From contig NZ_MTSB01000013.1 in NCBI RefSeq assembly GCF_002093745.1, positions 62,001-126,000 of the forward strand: a stretch of 64,000 nucleotides of DNA, read 5' to 3'. The position numbers were made by a program, and so were the translations under genes. Numbering within the stretch: position 1 is the first letter of the stretch; every line of letters starts with the position of its first letter. The stretch is from Pseudomonas graminis (GTDB taxonomy: Bacteria > Pseudomonadota > Gammaproteobacteria > Pseudomonadales > Pseudomonadaceae). Below are positions 8,689-18,511 of this stretch, piece by piece. The notes beneath the pieces were generated by a model that was given only the letters and a program-made list of their open reading frames with translations, did not search any database and was not told the origin of the DNA.

Positions 8689-9384
8689 ATGCAATATGAA
8701 GCTTTGCTTCACAATAATGCTATTCGCCCAGACCTCTTATCCGGTATCGCTGCCTTCGCTCAGGTCGCAAAATACGGGAGCTTTACCAAAGCGGCTGCAG
8801 TAATGGGTATCTCGCCATCGGCTCTTTCACAAACCCTGCGCACACTAGAGAGCCGGCTGGGCGTGCGGCTGCTCGAGCGCTCCACGCGAAAAGTCGGTTT
8901 GACCGAACTTGGTCAACGTTTTTTGGGATACGCGCAGCCGGGGCTTGCGACCCTTGCATCAGCCATCGAAGATGTAAACGAACTACGAGATAAACCTACC
9001 GGCCTTTTGCGACTCAATGTGTCTCGCACTGCTGCCGACATTGTCCTGGCGCCTCACTTGGCGGCGTTCATGGACGCCTATCCTGACATCACTCTGGATA
9101 TCCATTGCGACAACGCACTGCTGGATCTGGTGGCAGGCGGCTTTGATGCCGGCATCAGGGTCGGCGAAAACCTTGCACAGGACGTAGTCGCGTTACCCAT
9201 GGGAGGCAGTCATCGTATAGCTACCGTATCTGCAGGTTCTGATCCCGGATTTCATTCACCGACAGCTGGATGCCTTCAAAGCTTTCACGTGCGCTTCCAA
9301 TGGAGGAAACGCTGGCGCGTGACAGCTCCAGGCAACTCTCCATCTTCTGCGACACTTCCTGAGTCTTGCTACCGAGCGCGCTGA
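8689..9384 (+). pseudogene. LysR-family regulator, 3' truncated
   Basis: The frame begins as a normal LysR regulator: HTH over residues about 18-75 (SGIAAFAQVAKYGSFTKAAA and so on) and the first lobe of the effector domain up to about residue 182 ([14 protein letters not shown]). From about position 9233 the remaining about 50 codons are simply the antisense of the chemoreceptor gene and resemble nothing in the family. About 110-120 C-terminal residues are therefore missing. The HTH could still fold and bind DNA, for example at the divergent SDR promoter, but effector control is lost. Confidence 0.8.
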
Positions 9385-10990
9385 GCAACTGATCGATTTC
9401 CCCAGTGGAATCCGAGGTACGCTTGGCCAGCGCGCGCACTTCATCAGCGACGACCGCAAACCCTCGGCCCTGGTCACCGGCACGCGCCGCTTCGATTGCC
9501 GCGTTCAGTGCCAGCAGGTTGGTCTGCTCAGCGATGGCGCGGATGGTGCCCAAAATCTGGTTGATACTGCGGCTACCCTCCTCCAGCTCCACCATGGCCT
9601 GCGAAGACTCACTAAGGCGATGGCCCAGGCGATTGACGTTGTCGGTGGTCAACTCGATCTGCTCTTTGCCTTCGGCGACACGATGATGGCCACTCTCGGC
9701 GGAGTTGGCCGCTGCACTACACGAGCGCGCCACTTCATTGGCAGTCGCGACCATTTCATTGAACGCCGTGGACACCAGCTCCACCGCCTCACGTTGACGT
9801 CCAGCCGCCTGATTCATGTTATTGGCCACCTCACTATTCACGCGTGAAGCATCCTGCAGGTTGGTCGATGCCGCGCCGATGCTCTGAATCAACTGGCGTA
9901 TTGCAGCGAGAAACTTGTTGAACCAGCCTGCCAGCTCTGCCGTTTCGTCTTTGCCCTGCACCTTAAGATCATGGCGCAAGTCGCCCTCACCTTCAGCAAT
10001 CGACTGCAACCCACTGCTGACTTGGCCGATAGGCTTGACGATCACCTTAGCAAAAGCCGCCGCCAGCAGTGCAAAAAGCAGCACCAACACCACGACAATA
10101 GCGACCGTCAGGTAGGTCATGCGCGTGGCCTCGGCCATGACTTCGCTGTACTCGATCAACCCCACGTAGCGCCAGCCCATGCCCGGCGATGTCCATACAT
10201 TGGCCATGTACCGGACGCCGTTGATTTGCACCTCAGTGGAACCCTGCGCAGTGGCTGCCAATTTGGCATAAGGCTCACCCAGATCCTTGAGCTGCTTGAA
10301 ACTGTGCCCGGCATCACGCGGGTCAACCAGTACGACGCCGTCCTCAATGAGCATCACGTAACCGCTTTCGCCAAGCTTGATGCTTTTGACCAGTTCGGTG
10401 AGGTTGGTCAGCGATACGCTCACCACAAACACACCCTTGGGCTTGCCTGCCTCATCGAGCATGGCCCTGGCGCTACCGACCAGTGCCACGGCGTCCTTGT
10501 CATAATAATACGCAGCGGTTCTTACTGCTTTGCCGGGGCTTGCCATCGCGGCCTTGTACCACGGGCGCGCACGCGGGTCGTATTTTGACAACTGCGGGTC
10601 ATCCGGCCATTTCGCGTAACTGCCGTCTTCCAGGCCAATGGACAGGATTGCCGCTGCCGGATGCGTCGCGCCATACCGCGCGAACGCATCGATGACTTGT
10701 CGGGCTGCCGCAGGCAAAGGCTGGCTGGCTGCATCGGCAGCCTCGTAGTGTTTGAGGCTGGCAACCGATGTGTAGAAGGGGTCTGTGGCCATTTGATCGA
10801 CGTTTTGCTGCGTGCCATCAAAAAACTGCCGGATATTACCGTCGATCTGGCGTATTTCTCGGGTGCTGCCATCCATGAACTGGTTGACCGCTTCAGACCG
10901 GGTATTGAGCACAGAGATCACGGCCACCAGACTTACGGGGATGAACGCAACGAGTACAAAAGCCAGGACGAGCTTGTTTTTTATTTTCAT
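9221..10990 (-). pseudogene. methyl-accepting chemotaxis protein, 3' truncated
   Basis: Inner-membrane chemoreceptor of 589 aa: TM1 about 8-28, a dCache periplasmic domain about 35-290, TM2 about 300-325, HAMP, then the signalling coiled coil with the tip sequence ([19 protein letters not shown]). The ligand domain shows Y137, R142, W144 and Y145 in YDPRARPWY, the spacing of the amino-acid-binding dCache motif. The protein stops at [11 protein letters not shown], where relatives continue for about 40 residues of the second methylation helix. That tail was lost at the same breakpoint as the LysR gene. I chose ATG 10990 ([11 protein letters not shown]) because TM1 follows at once. Its function may be altered rather than abolished. 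Confidence 0.8.
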
Positions 10991-11204
10991 TTTGCAAATC
11001 CCTACCTGTAATAAGTGAGCTAACGCACCCGGAGCAACCCTGCTGGACGCGAGTCGCCGCAAAAGCGATGTCGGCCTGCGTCGCGCAATCTTTACAGTCA
11101 TCTACGCGAATGCCGTTTGGAACGTAGCGCATAATAAAAGTGGCTGTGAGCCCTGCAGATGTCGCTGCCCTCAAATGATCACGAGGACAAAGGACTGCAT
11201 TCCG

Positions 11205-11582
11205 TACCTCAAGAGCTGCGAAGCACCTTACCGGCTGCGTCATAGGCAGTCAGCGATATGGGAACTTCGAGCTCATCAGTGAGTGCATTGGCCAGCGCAA
11301 CCGACACTCCCGAGAAAACTGCAGTCTTCTCGTCAAGCTTCGCCAGAACAGGGTTGCCGAGATTGATTGCAACCCACAAGGCTCCATGTGGAGCGATATC
11401 CTTTCCTACAGCGGCAAGATCGAATTCCACGGTTATTCGCTCCTTAGGGTTTCGGATTTATCACCGGTAGCTTCATTCCAGAGGACGTCAGGAACTCGTA
11501 CCCAGCCTTCCATCAGCCGGCGAGCACTGCGGCTCATCACAGCCTTTTCCACACTCCAGCCACCCTCTTCCAGCACGGGAGT
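11205..11582 (-). pseudogene. decayed tandem copy of prpF 3' end, terC 3' end and the binding-protein gene 5' end
   Basis: Read on the minus strand, this block has three parts. First is a copy of the last about 30 codons of the PrpF gene (11576 down to about 11475). It is joined in frame to a copy of the last about 15 codons of terC, ending at TAA 11433-11435. Then comes a copy of the first about 70 codons of the binding-protein gene from GTG 11430, with about 11 residue changes, followed by an extra base that shifts the frame to an early stop at 11209. Most of terC is deleted. It directly abuts the 3' end of the intact binding-protein gene at 11583. Confidence 0.85.
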
Positions 11583-12323
11583 CTACCCCACGTAGGGCTT
11601 CGCAACTCGCGCATCCTCCTCCCCACTGTCGTCCAGCGCTTTGGCAATGAGTCCGCTGCGCAGACAGCCATTTATGAAGTTCTGAACGTACTCAGCAGCA
11701 AGCGCTCTGCCTTTCGGAATAGCCATCGCCTGACGAATTTCCGTAAAGTTGTCACTCAACACTCTGACGCCTGTCGTACTTCGGGCGAAGCGCTCCAGAG
11801 GCTGACGAACTCCTGCAGCTGCATCGAGGCCTAGCTTCAAGAACTCATCAACGGCGACGGCTGAAGTGGTCGCTCGAACCAACTCGGCATGTTTCAACGT
11901 CCGGGACAAGAACAGGTCATAGGCCGCTCCCCTACCCACTGCGATCCTGCAACCGCCAGCGTCTAAGGCAGAAGCGAGATTAAACTTGCTTTCCGTTCGC
12001 ACCAGATAGGTTCCATCGATGTAGACGTAGGGGCTTGAGAAGGAAATTTTCTCAGCCCTGACTGGCTCAATGGCTAGAAACGCAAGATCCCAAGCTCCTT
12101 CCTCAAGTGCTGCGAAGACCTTGCCGGCGGCGTCATAGGAGGTCAGTGAAATAGCAATTTCAAGCTCATCAGCGAGTGCATTGGCCAACACGACCGACAC
12201 GCCAGAGAAAACTTGGGTCTTCTCGTCAAGCTTCGCCAGTACAGGATTACCGAGATTGATTGCGACCCGCAGCTTTCCCTTTGGAGCGATATCTTTTCGT
12301 ATGGCGGCAAGATCAAATTCCAC
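11583..12323 (-). CDS. amino-acid/organic-acid ABC substrate-binding-fold protein lacking a signal peptide
   Basis: A 246 aa type-II periplasmic-binding-protein fold (SBP_bac_3-like). Seen: KLRVAINLGNPVLAKL at the N-terminus, the GVSVVLANALADEL helix, WDLAFLAIEPVRAEKISFSSPY, and the second lobe with IAVGRGAAYDLFL. It starts directly with the mature fold and has no hydrophobic leader, so it is predicted to be cytoplasmic, and no ABC permease or ATPase is nearby. GTG start with GAGGAG nine bases upstream, two bases after the terC stop: translationally coupled to terC-prpF-aconitase. It may be an enzyme on this fold or an intracellular sensor. Confidence 0.75.
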   Translation of the reverse strand: MEFDLAAIRKDIAPKGKLRVAINLGNPVLAKLDEKTQVFSGVSVVLANALADELEIAISLTSYDAAGKVFAALEEGAWDLAFLAIEPVRAEKISFSSPYVYIDGTYLVRTESKFNLASALDAGGCRIAVGRGAAYDLFLSRTLKHAELVRATTSAVAVDEFLKLGLDAAAGVRQPLERFARSTTGVRVLSDNFTEIRQAMAIPKGRALAAEYVQNFINGCLRSGLIAKALDDSGEEDARVAKPYVG

Positions 12324-12325
12324 GG

Positions 12326-13030
12326 CTACTCACTCCTCTCTGTTTCTGATTTCTTACCCGCAGTTGCATTCGAACTGACAATGCATTTTCCGATGATCAA
12401 TACCATTGCCACGCCAACGATGCCGGCACCGTAATGAGCCCAGGCCGGTACCGCCGGCAGGCTTATATCAGTGATCGCCATACTGCCCGCGATCCAACCG
12501 AGCAATGCAGCTCCAAGGGTGATGACAATCGGATATCGATCCATGAAATGCAGTACCAACTTGCTGCCCCAGATGATGATCGGGATGCTGATCACGATGC
12601 CAAAGATCACCAGCTCAATCTGCCCGCCGGATGCCCCTGCTACTGCGACCACGTTATCCAGGCTCATTACCGCATCGGCAACGATGATGGTCTTGATCGC
12701 CCCCCAAAGCTTTGGGCTCGTCGACATGTTCTCGTGTGCGTCCTCACCCTCAGGAACCATCAGCTTGATACCAATCCAGAGGAGCAATACGGCACCCATC
12801 AGTTTAAGGAAAGGCAATTCCAACAGCTGAAGTGCGAAGAAGATCATTCCTATCCGCAATAGGATCGCGCCCAGCGCGCCGCCAATAATGGCGCGATTAC
12901 GCTGTGCTTCAGGGAGCTTGCGACACGCCAGCGCGATGACAACCGCGTTGTCACCACCCAGCAAAATATCGATGGCGATGATTTGCATCACGGCCAGCCA
13001 GAACCCTGGCGAGTTTATGAGTTCGATCAA
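12326..13030 (-). CDS. TerC/YjbE-family integral membrane protein
   Basis: A 234 aa TerC-family membrane protein with about seven hydrophobic segments and the family's acidic signatures: LLGGDNAVVIALA near residue 25 and DAVMSLDNVVAVAG near residue 125. Relatives (TerC, YkoY/YceF, Alx) export manganese or handle metal stress. It begins with TTG, supported by GGAGAG about 7 bases upstream. It lies 18 bases after prpF and two bases before the binding-protein gene, so it belongs to the operon. Pairing with a CitMHS transporter, whose family imports metal-citrate complexes, suggests removal of co-imported divalent metal; that is inference. Confidence 0.85.
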   Translation of the reverse strand: MIELINSPGFWLAVMQIIAIDILLGGDNAVVIALACRKLPEAQRNRAIIGGALGAILLRIGMIFFALQLLELPFLKLMGAVLLLWIGIKLMVPEGEDAHENMSTSPKLWGAIKTIIVADAVMSLDNVVAVAGASGGQIELVIFGIVISIPIIIWGSKLVLHFMDRYPIVITLGAALLGWIAGSMAITDISLPAVPAWAHYGAGIVGVAMVLIIGKCIVSSNATAGKKSETERSE

Positions 13031-13048
13031 AATGAGCTCTCCAGGCCG

Positions 13049-14197
13049 TCAGCGAACTTCAGGAACCCGTACCCAGCCTTCCATCAGCCGGCGAGCACTG
13101 CGGCTCATCACAGCCTTGTCCACACTCCAGCCACCCTCCTCCAGCACGGTTTTCGCGCCTACTGCAACGCTGCCGGCGGTATGCCCCATACGAACCTGGC
13201 GATCCCCGATGTCGCCAACGATACGATTTACCAGCGTGCCATCGAGAGCAGCCGCGACGGCGACAGCGACAGCGCCAGTACCCGTTATCGCGTGGTGCAG
13301 CTTACCCATCGACAGGATCCGCGCGATCACGTCGATATCATCTGGTTCGACAAACTTGCCACCCGCAGCCTGATAGCGCTGAGGCTTGGCCACAAAGCAA
13401 AGCTTGGGCGTATGCGGACGCAGACGAGTTGCCTCTTCGGCGGTTGCGGCCAACCCCATCGCAACAGTGCAATGAGCACGGATGGTTTCACAGCGCGCCA
13501 GCAGCTCGGCATCGCTATTGACCTGATCCTGAGTCTCGGTGCCCTTCAGCCCTACTCTGTCAGCGTCGAGAAAGATGGTGGGGTTGCCGGCGTTCAATAG
13601 CGTGACAGACAGGTTGCCGACGCCAGGGATGTCCAGCTCATCAATGGCGTTACCGGTGGGCAGAATGCTGCCGTCCGTCCCGCCAGGCTTGAGAAACTCC
13701 AGCACGATCTCAGCCGCCGGAAACGCCACACCATCGAGTACGAAGTCACCCTCCTCCTGAACCTCACCGTTGCGCATCGGCACATGGGCGATGATTCGTT
13801 TCTGTATATTGGCCTGCCAGATACGGACAACGGCGATGCCATCACGAGGAGCATCCAACAAGCCTTCAGAGATCGCATACGGGCCAACCGCCGAGCTCAG
13901 GTTGCCGCAGTTGCCCGACCAGTCGATAACTGGCGTCTCGATGGCGGGAGCCCCGAACAGGTAATCAACGTCGCAATCTTCACGACTGGATTTACCGATG
14001 ATCACCACCTTGCTGGTACTGGAGGTCGCACCACCCATTCCGTCGATCTGCTTGCCGTACACATCTGGACTGCCGATCACACGGAGCAGGATGGCATCTC
14101 GCTCCTGGCCAGCAGGCGGCAGATCCTTGTCGAGAAAGAACACGCCCTTACTGGAGCCGCCACGCATGTAAACGGCTGGGATACGTCTTTGAGTCAT
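13049..14197 (-). CDS. PrpF-family isomerase (aconitate/methylaconitate/oxalomesaconate type)
   Basis: A 382 aa member of the PrpF family, a DAP-epimerase-like fold that isomerises or tautomerises tricarboxylates such as 2-methylaconitate, trans-aconitate or 4-oxalomesaconate. Seen: the N-terminal RIPAVYMRGGSSKGVFF with the family Ser-Lys pair, MGGATSSTSKVVII, and the C-terminal GHTAGSVAVGA. ATG with AGGAG at good spacing; 31 bases downstream of the aconitase gene. The rest of a methylcitrate operon (prpB, prpC) is absent, so the partner aconitase, not propionate use, defines the context. trans-Aconitate or a related acid is my best guess. Confidence 0.85.
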   Translation of the reverse strand: MTQRRIPAVYMRGGSSKGVFFLDKDLPPAGQERDAILLRVIGSPDVYGKQIDGMGGATSSTSKVVIIGKSSREDCDVDYLFGAPAIETPVIDWSGNCGNLSSAVGPYAISEGLLDAPRDGIAVVRIWQANIQKRIIAHVPMRNGEVQEEGDFVLDGVAFPAAEIVLEFLKPGGTDGSILPTGNAIDELDIPGVGNLSVTLLNAGNPTIFLDADRVGLKGTETQDQVNSDAELLARCETIRAHCTVAMGLAATAEEATRLRPHTPKLCFVAKPQRYQAAGGKFVEPDDIDVIARILSMGKLHHAITGTGAVAVAVAAALDGTLVNRIVGDIGDRQVRMGHTAGSVAVGAKTVLEEGGWSVDKAVMSRSARRLMEGWVRVPEVR

Positions 14198-14228
14198 TTG
14201 ATATCTCCTACGACAAATCAGCGGCGCA

Positions 14229-16835
14229 TCAGTTAGCGGATGCGTTCTTCATACTTTCGATCAGCAACTGCGGCAACAAACCACCGCTGCGGAAGTAACG
14301 AACATCCTCGAAGGTATCCAGGCGGCTCACGACGCTGACGCGCTCGGTTTCGCCGTTTTCACGCTCAACCACCAGAGTGACCTTGGCGCCTGGCTGGAAG
14401 TCATCGGTGATGCCTTCAACGCTGAAGGTTTCGCGGCCATTGAGAACCAGACTTTGACGCGAGACACCTTGCTCGAACTGCAGCGGGAGAATGCCGAGAC
14501 CCGCCAGGTTGGTACGGTGGATACGCTCGAAGCTCTCAGCTACTACCACGCGCACACCCAGCAGGCGTGGGCCTTTAGCCGCCCAGTCACGAGACGAACC
14601 GCTGCCATACTCTTTGCCAGCGACAACGATCAGGGATTGCTTGCGATCTGCGTAGATCTCGGCAGCCTGGAAGATCGTTGTGACCTCCTTCTCAGGCAGC
14701 AGCAGCGTCCATGGGCCTTCGCGACCATCTTCGAGCAGCTCGTTCTTCAGGCGTGGGCTGGCGAAGGTGGCGCGCTGCGCAGCCTCGTGGTTGCCGCGAC
14801 GTGTGCCATAGGAGTTGAAGTCAGGCACCGCGATACCGTGCGATTGCAGGTATTGGCCAGCATCGCTTTCCGGCAGGATCGCACCCGATGGAGAAATGTG
14901 GTCGGTGGTGATGTTGTCCGACAGCATGGCGAGGACGCGCATGTTGCTCAGGTCTTTGCTGGTGTCGGTGGCCGTCACCGCATCGCTCCAGTACGGAGGT
15001 TTGCGGATGTAGGTGCTTTTCTCTTGCCATGCGTACTGGTCGCTGACCCCGGCGCGCAGGTCGCTGGCAATCAAACCTGCTTCACGAGGAACATCTTCAT
15101 AGGCCTTTTCGAAGAGGTCTGCGGTCAGGTTGTCCGCTTCGATCCGAGTTAGTTCTTCGTCACTTGGCCACAGCTCGTGCAGGTAAACAGGTACGCCATT
15201 CTCATCCAGGCCCAGAGCATCTTTCTCCGGATCGATCAGGTAGGTACCCGCAATCGCGTAGGCAACGATCAGCGGCGGCGACATGATGAATACTTCGCGA
15301 GCCAGCGGATGAACCCGACCTTCGAAGTTACGGTTACCAGAGGTCGCAGCTACAGTTTCCAGCTTACGGGTGCGGATCTCTTCTTCGATCTCTGGGCTAA
15401 GCAGTGGGCCGGACATACCGTTGCAGGTGGTGCAGCCGTAACCGACCAAGTTGAAGCCCAAGGCGTCGAGATCTTCGTTAAGCCCGGAACGTTCAAGGTA
15501 ATCAGTCACAACCATCGAGCCTGGTGCGAAGGACGTCTTGACCCAGGGAGCGCGCTTCAAGCCGCGTTTGCGTGCGTTTCGAGCAACAAGGCCGGCGGCG
15601 ATCACACCGCGTGGGTTAGAGGTGTTAGTGCAACTGGTGATAGCCGCGAGGACTACCGAACCGTTGTCCAAGCCAACTGGAAGGTTGGTCGCTGGTGCTT
15701 TTTGACCCAATACAATTCGTTGGTGTGGTTGCTTGGGCCCCGCAATTGAACGCGCCACAGAGCTGAGATTCAGCGTTACGACGCGGTTGTACTCAGCCTC
15801 ACCCAAGCTGTCATGCCACAGGCCTTGAGCGCGAGCATAAGCCTCAGTCAGGCCGGAAATCTGACCGCCACGACCCGTCATACGCAAGTAATGCAGCGTG
15901 CGATCATCAATCGCGAACATCGCCGCGGTTGCGCCGAACTCAGGCGCCATATTGGACAACGTGCCACGATCAGCCAGCGACAGTTGCGGTACGCCAGGGC
16001 CGAAGAACTCCAGATATGAACCGATTACGCCCGCCTTGCGCAGTTGCTCAGTCAGAGCCAGTGCGATGTCCGTTGCCAAGTAGCCTTGAGGCAGCGTTCC
16101 TTCCAGACAGACGCCGACAATTTCCGGCAGACGCAGCATCAGCGATTTACCCAGCATTGCCGCTTCAGCTTCGATACCGCCTACACCCCAGCCCAGCACG
16201 CCAATGGCATTGATCATAGTGGTATGGCTGTCGGTACCGACCAATGTATCCGGAAATGCCCACAGCTCGCCGTCACGGCGTTGAGTCCCCACGACCGTAG
16301 TCAGCCGCTCCAGGTTGATCTGGTGAAGGATGCCTTTGCCCGAAGGAATGATCGACAGGTTGCTGAATGCCTTGTTGCACCAGTCCAGGAACTGAAAACG
16401 TTCGGCATTACGTTCACGCTCGATGGCTTCGTTATCGGCAAGTGCGCTGGCATCGCCCCATCGCTCTACGTTGAGCGAGTGATCCACCACCAGGTGGGTC
16501 GGCGTGACCGGGTTGACCAGGCGTGGATTGCCACCTCTCTCGGCAACCGCATCACGCAGCCCGGCGAGGTCGACCAACGCGGGCGTACCGAGCAGATCCT
16601 GCAGGACGACACGGGCGGGTCGAAAAGGGATATCGAATTCTTGGGAGCGGGCGCAGATGACTTTGAGCGCCGCTTCAGGGTCTGCCTCCCCGCGCAAAAC
16701 GTTCTCGGCGAGGATTCGCAAGCTATAGGGCAGCTTTGCGTAATCACCGCCCAGGTCAGTCACGACCCCACGAATGTCGCTGACACGGTAATCGATTCCG
16801 TTGGCGGAAACGGTTTGACCCTTTGACTCAGGCAT
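14229..16835 (-). CDS. aconitase-family hydratase (AcnA/AcnD type)
   Basis: An 868 aa iron-sulfur hydratase of the AcnA/AcnD group, close to the length of AcnD and somewhat shorter than typical AcnA. The [4Fe-4S] ligands are visible as C402 (ITSCTNTSNP), C468 and C471 (YGCTTCNG). The DHSLNVE, GTDSHTTM and SSRDWAAKG catalytic segments are present. It would interconvert citrate, cis-aconitate and isocitrate, or the 2-methyl analogues. ATG with GAGG eight bases upstream; first gene of acn-prpF-terC-binding protein. AcnD is normally paired with PrpF, which supports a methylaconitate-like or trans-aconitate route. AcnA and AcnD cannot be separated by eye. Confidence 0.85.
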   Translation of the reverse strand: MPESKGQTVSANGIDYRVSDIRGVVTDLGGDYAKLPYSLRILAENVLRGEADPEAALKVICARSQEFDIPFRPARVVLQDLLGTPALVDLAGLRDAVAERGGNPRLVNPVTPTHLVVDHSLNVERWGDASALADNEAIERERNAERFQFLDWCNKAFSNLSIIPSGKGILHQINLERLTTVVGTQRRDGELWAFPDTLVGTDSHTTMINAIGVLGWGVGGIEAEAAMLGKSLMLRLPEIVGVCLEGTLPQGYLATDIALALTEQLRKAGVIGSYLEFFGPGVPQLSLADRGTLSNMAPEFGATAAMFAIDDRTLHYLRMTGRGGQISGLTEAYARAQGLWHDSLGEAEYNRVVTLNLSSVARSIAGPKQPHQRIVLGQKAPATNLPVGLDNGSVVLAAITSCTNTSNPRGVIAAGLVARNARKRGLKRAPWVKTSFAPGSMVVTDYLERSGLNEDLDALGFNLVGYGCTTCNGMSGPLLSPEIEEEIRTRKLETVAATSGNRNFEGRVHPLAREVFIMSPPLIVAYAIAGTYLIDPEKDALGLDENGVPVYLHELWPSDEELTRIEADNLTADLFEKAYEDVPREAGLIASDLRAGVSDQYAWQEKSTYIRKPPYWSDAVTATDTSKDLSNMRVLAMLSDNITTDHISPSGAILPESDAGQYLQSHGIAVPDFNSYGTRRGNHEAAQRATFASPRLKNELLEDGREGPWTLLLPEKEVTTIFQAAEIYADRKQSLIVVAGKEYGSGSSRDWAAKGPRLLGVRVVVAESFERIHRTNLAGLGILPLQFEQGVSRQSLVLNGRETFSVEGITDDFQPGAKVTLVVERENGETERVSVVSRLDTFEDVRYFRSGGLLPQLLIESMKNASAN

Positions 16836-17153
16836 TGGCTAATCCTCACAGGCTGTACAGGCAATGTTTTTGTGAGGCTGATATTGCACTTTGTAATGAT
16901 ATAGGTCAATGTTGATTCATCCGATCCGTTCAGCCACTGAGATCGGGCGTACCCCTTTTGGCAGCGTGCCAGGCCGGTACAGCAGAAAAATAAACATAAG
17001 AAAATGAGGCCCTCCATGATCCAGCTTTCACACTCCGAATCCGTTCGACCTCCCGTCCGCATCGAGCCTGTCTCGACCTGAGCCACGCTGGCTACTTTGC
17101 AGCTGTCAGGCTGCCAGACGCCCCACAAATTCAAGAAAAAAGGGAGTTCGACC
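16836..17153. other. divergent promoter region of the tricarboxylate locus
   Basis: A 318-base gap between the divergent aconitase and CitMHS genes. It must hold both promoters and is the expected binding region for the GntR-type regulator at 18512. The stretch near 16880-16915 is AT-rich and suits a promoter for the leftward operon. I could not fix an operator with confidence. AGGGAG at 17141-17146 is the ribosome site of the transporter gene. Confidence 0.5.
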
Positions 17154-18470
17154 GTGCTAACAGTCCTTGGCTTTTCAATGGTCATTTGCTTCATGTACCT
17201 GATCATGACAAAGCGCCTTTCGGCGCTGGTCGCATTGATCCTGATCCCCATCCTGTTTGCCCTGATCGGCGGACATTACGCTGGCTTAGGAGCCATGATG
17301 CTTGACGGCGTCAAGACCCTTGCCCCTACAGGGGTGATGTTGACGTTCTCGATTCTTTACTTTGGCGTCATGATTGACGCAGGGCTCTTTGATGGGCTGG
17401 TGCGTTTCATTTTGAAGGTCGTGAAAGGCGACCCCCTGAAAGTGTCGGTAGGCACAGCGGTGTTGACGATGCTTGTCTCTTTAGACGGTGACAGTTCGAC
17501 AACCTACATGATTGCCTGTGCTGCCTTTCTGCCGCTCTACCAGCGACTTGGCATGAGCGTGTTAGGAATGACCTGCCTCGTGAACATCGCCAGCGGCATC
17601 ATGAACATCTCGCCGTGGGGCGGCCCTACAGCACGTGCCGCCGCTGCACTGCATGTGGACGCCATGGAGATATTTCTGCCGATGATCCCTGCCATGTTGA
17701 TGGGCGCCGGATGCTTGATTCTCACTGCCGTTGTCATTGGCCGTAAAGAACGCGCGCGTCTTGGCATTCTCCATCTAGATGATTTCCACAAAGGCTCAAT
17801 GGCGCTGGGCAACGGCTCTGCCGAAGAGTGCGATGAAAATCGTCGCCCTAAGATGTTCTGGCCGAACCTAATTCTGACTCTGGTGCTGATTGCCTGCCTG
17901 ATCGTGGGCGCAATGCCGATCCAAATCCTATTCATGGTCGGCTTCGCGATTGCTATCATGCTGAACTATCCGAGGATCGAAGAACAAAAAGCGCGTATTG
18001 CCGCTCATGCCACCAACGTACTGGCAGTGACCGCAGTGATTTTCGCCGCTGGTATCTTCACCGGCATTCTTTCAGGTACTGGCATGGTCGATTCCATGGC
18101 TAAGAGCCTTCTGCATGTGATCCCGCCTAGCTTTGGCCCATTCCTGGCTGTTTTCACGGCACTTGTTAGCCTGCCATTTACCTTCTTCATGTCCAATGAC
18201 GCCTTCTATTTCGGCATCCTGCCTGTGATTGCGCAAACTGCTGCGCAGTACGGGATAACGCCGCTGGAAATAGCCCGAGCATCGGTCGTGGGGCAGCCGG
18301 TTCACCTACTTAGCCCATTGGTACCCTCGCTGTATCTGCTCGTTGCTTTGGCGAAAGTGGATCTCGGTGATCACCAACGTTTCGCGCTTAAGTGGGCCAT
18401 TTTGGCAAGCTTCGGTCTATTGGTAGGTGGACTTCTCTTTGGGGCGTTCCCCTTTTATCAAGTCCGCTAA
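17154..18470 (+). CDS. CitMHS-family citrate (metal-citrate) transporter
   Basis: A 438 aa inner-membrane symporter with about 11-12 hydrophobic segments, matching the CitMHS family that takes up citrate as a complex with Mg, Ca or other divalent metals. Seen: the family segments DGDSSTTYMI near residue 125, NISPWGGPTARAAAAL near 160 and FFMSNDAFYFGILPV near 345. GTG 17154 is chosen because AGGGAG lies seven bases upstream; the frame is open further up but without a ribosome site. Divergent from the aconitase operon and followed 41 bases later by a GntR-type regulator. The true substrate may be citrate, aconitate or another tricarboxylate. Confidence 0.85.
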   Translation: MLTVLGFSMVICFMYLIMTKRLSALVALILIPILFALIGGHYAGLGAMMLDGVKTLAPTGVMLTFSILYFGVMIDAGLFDGLVRFILKVVKGDPLKVSVGTAVLTMLVSLDGDSSTTYMIACAAFLPLYQRLGMSVLGMTCLVNIASGIMNISPWGGPTARAAAALHVDAMEIFLPMIPAMLMGAGCLILTAVVIGRKERARLGILHLDDFHKGSMALGNGSAEECDENRRPKMFWPNLILTLVLIACLIVGAMPIQILFMVGFAIAIMLNYPRIEEQKARIAAHATNVLAVTAVIFAAGIFTGILSGTGMVDSMAKSLLHVIPPSFGPFLAVFTALVSLPFTFFMSNDAFYFGILPVIAQTAAQYGITPLEIARASVVGQPVHLLSPLVPSLYLLVALAKVDLGDHQRFALKWAILASFGLLVGGLLFGAFPFYQVR

Positions 18471-18511
18471 TGGAAGCTTGAGGCGTCGGGCAACTACGGC
18501 AGAGTCTAGAA

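Noticed and set aside
8689..9384. A naturally short LysR-type protein of 231 aa
   Set aside because: The last about 50 codons are exactly the complement of conserved chemoreceptor coding sequence, so the end is accidental.
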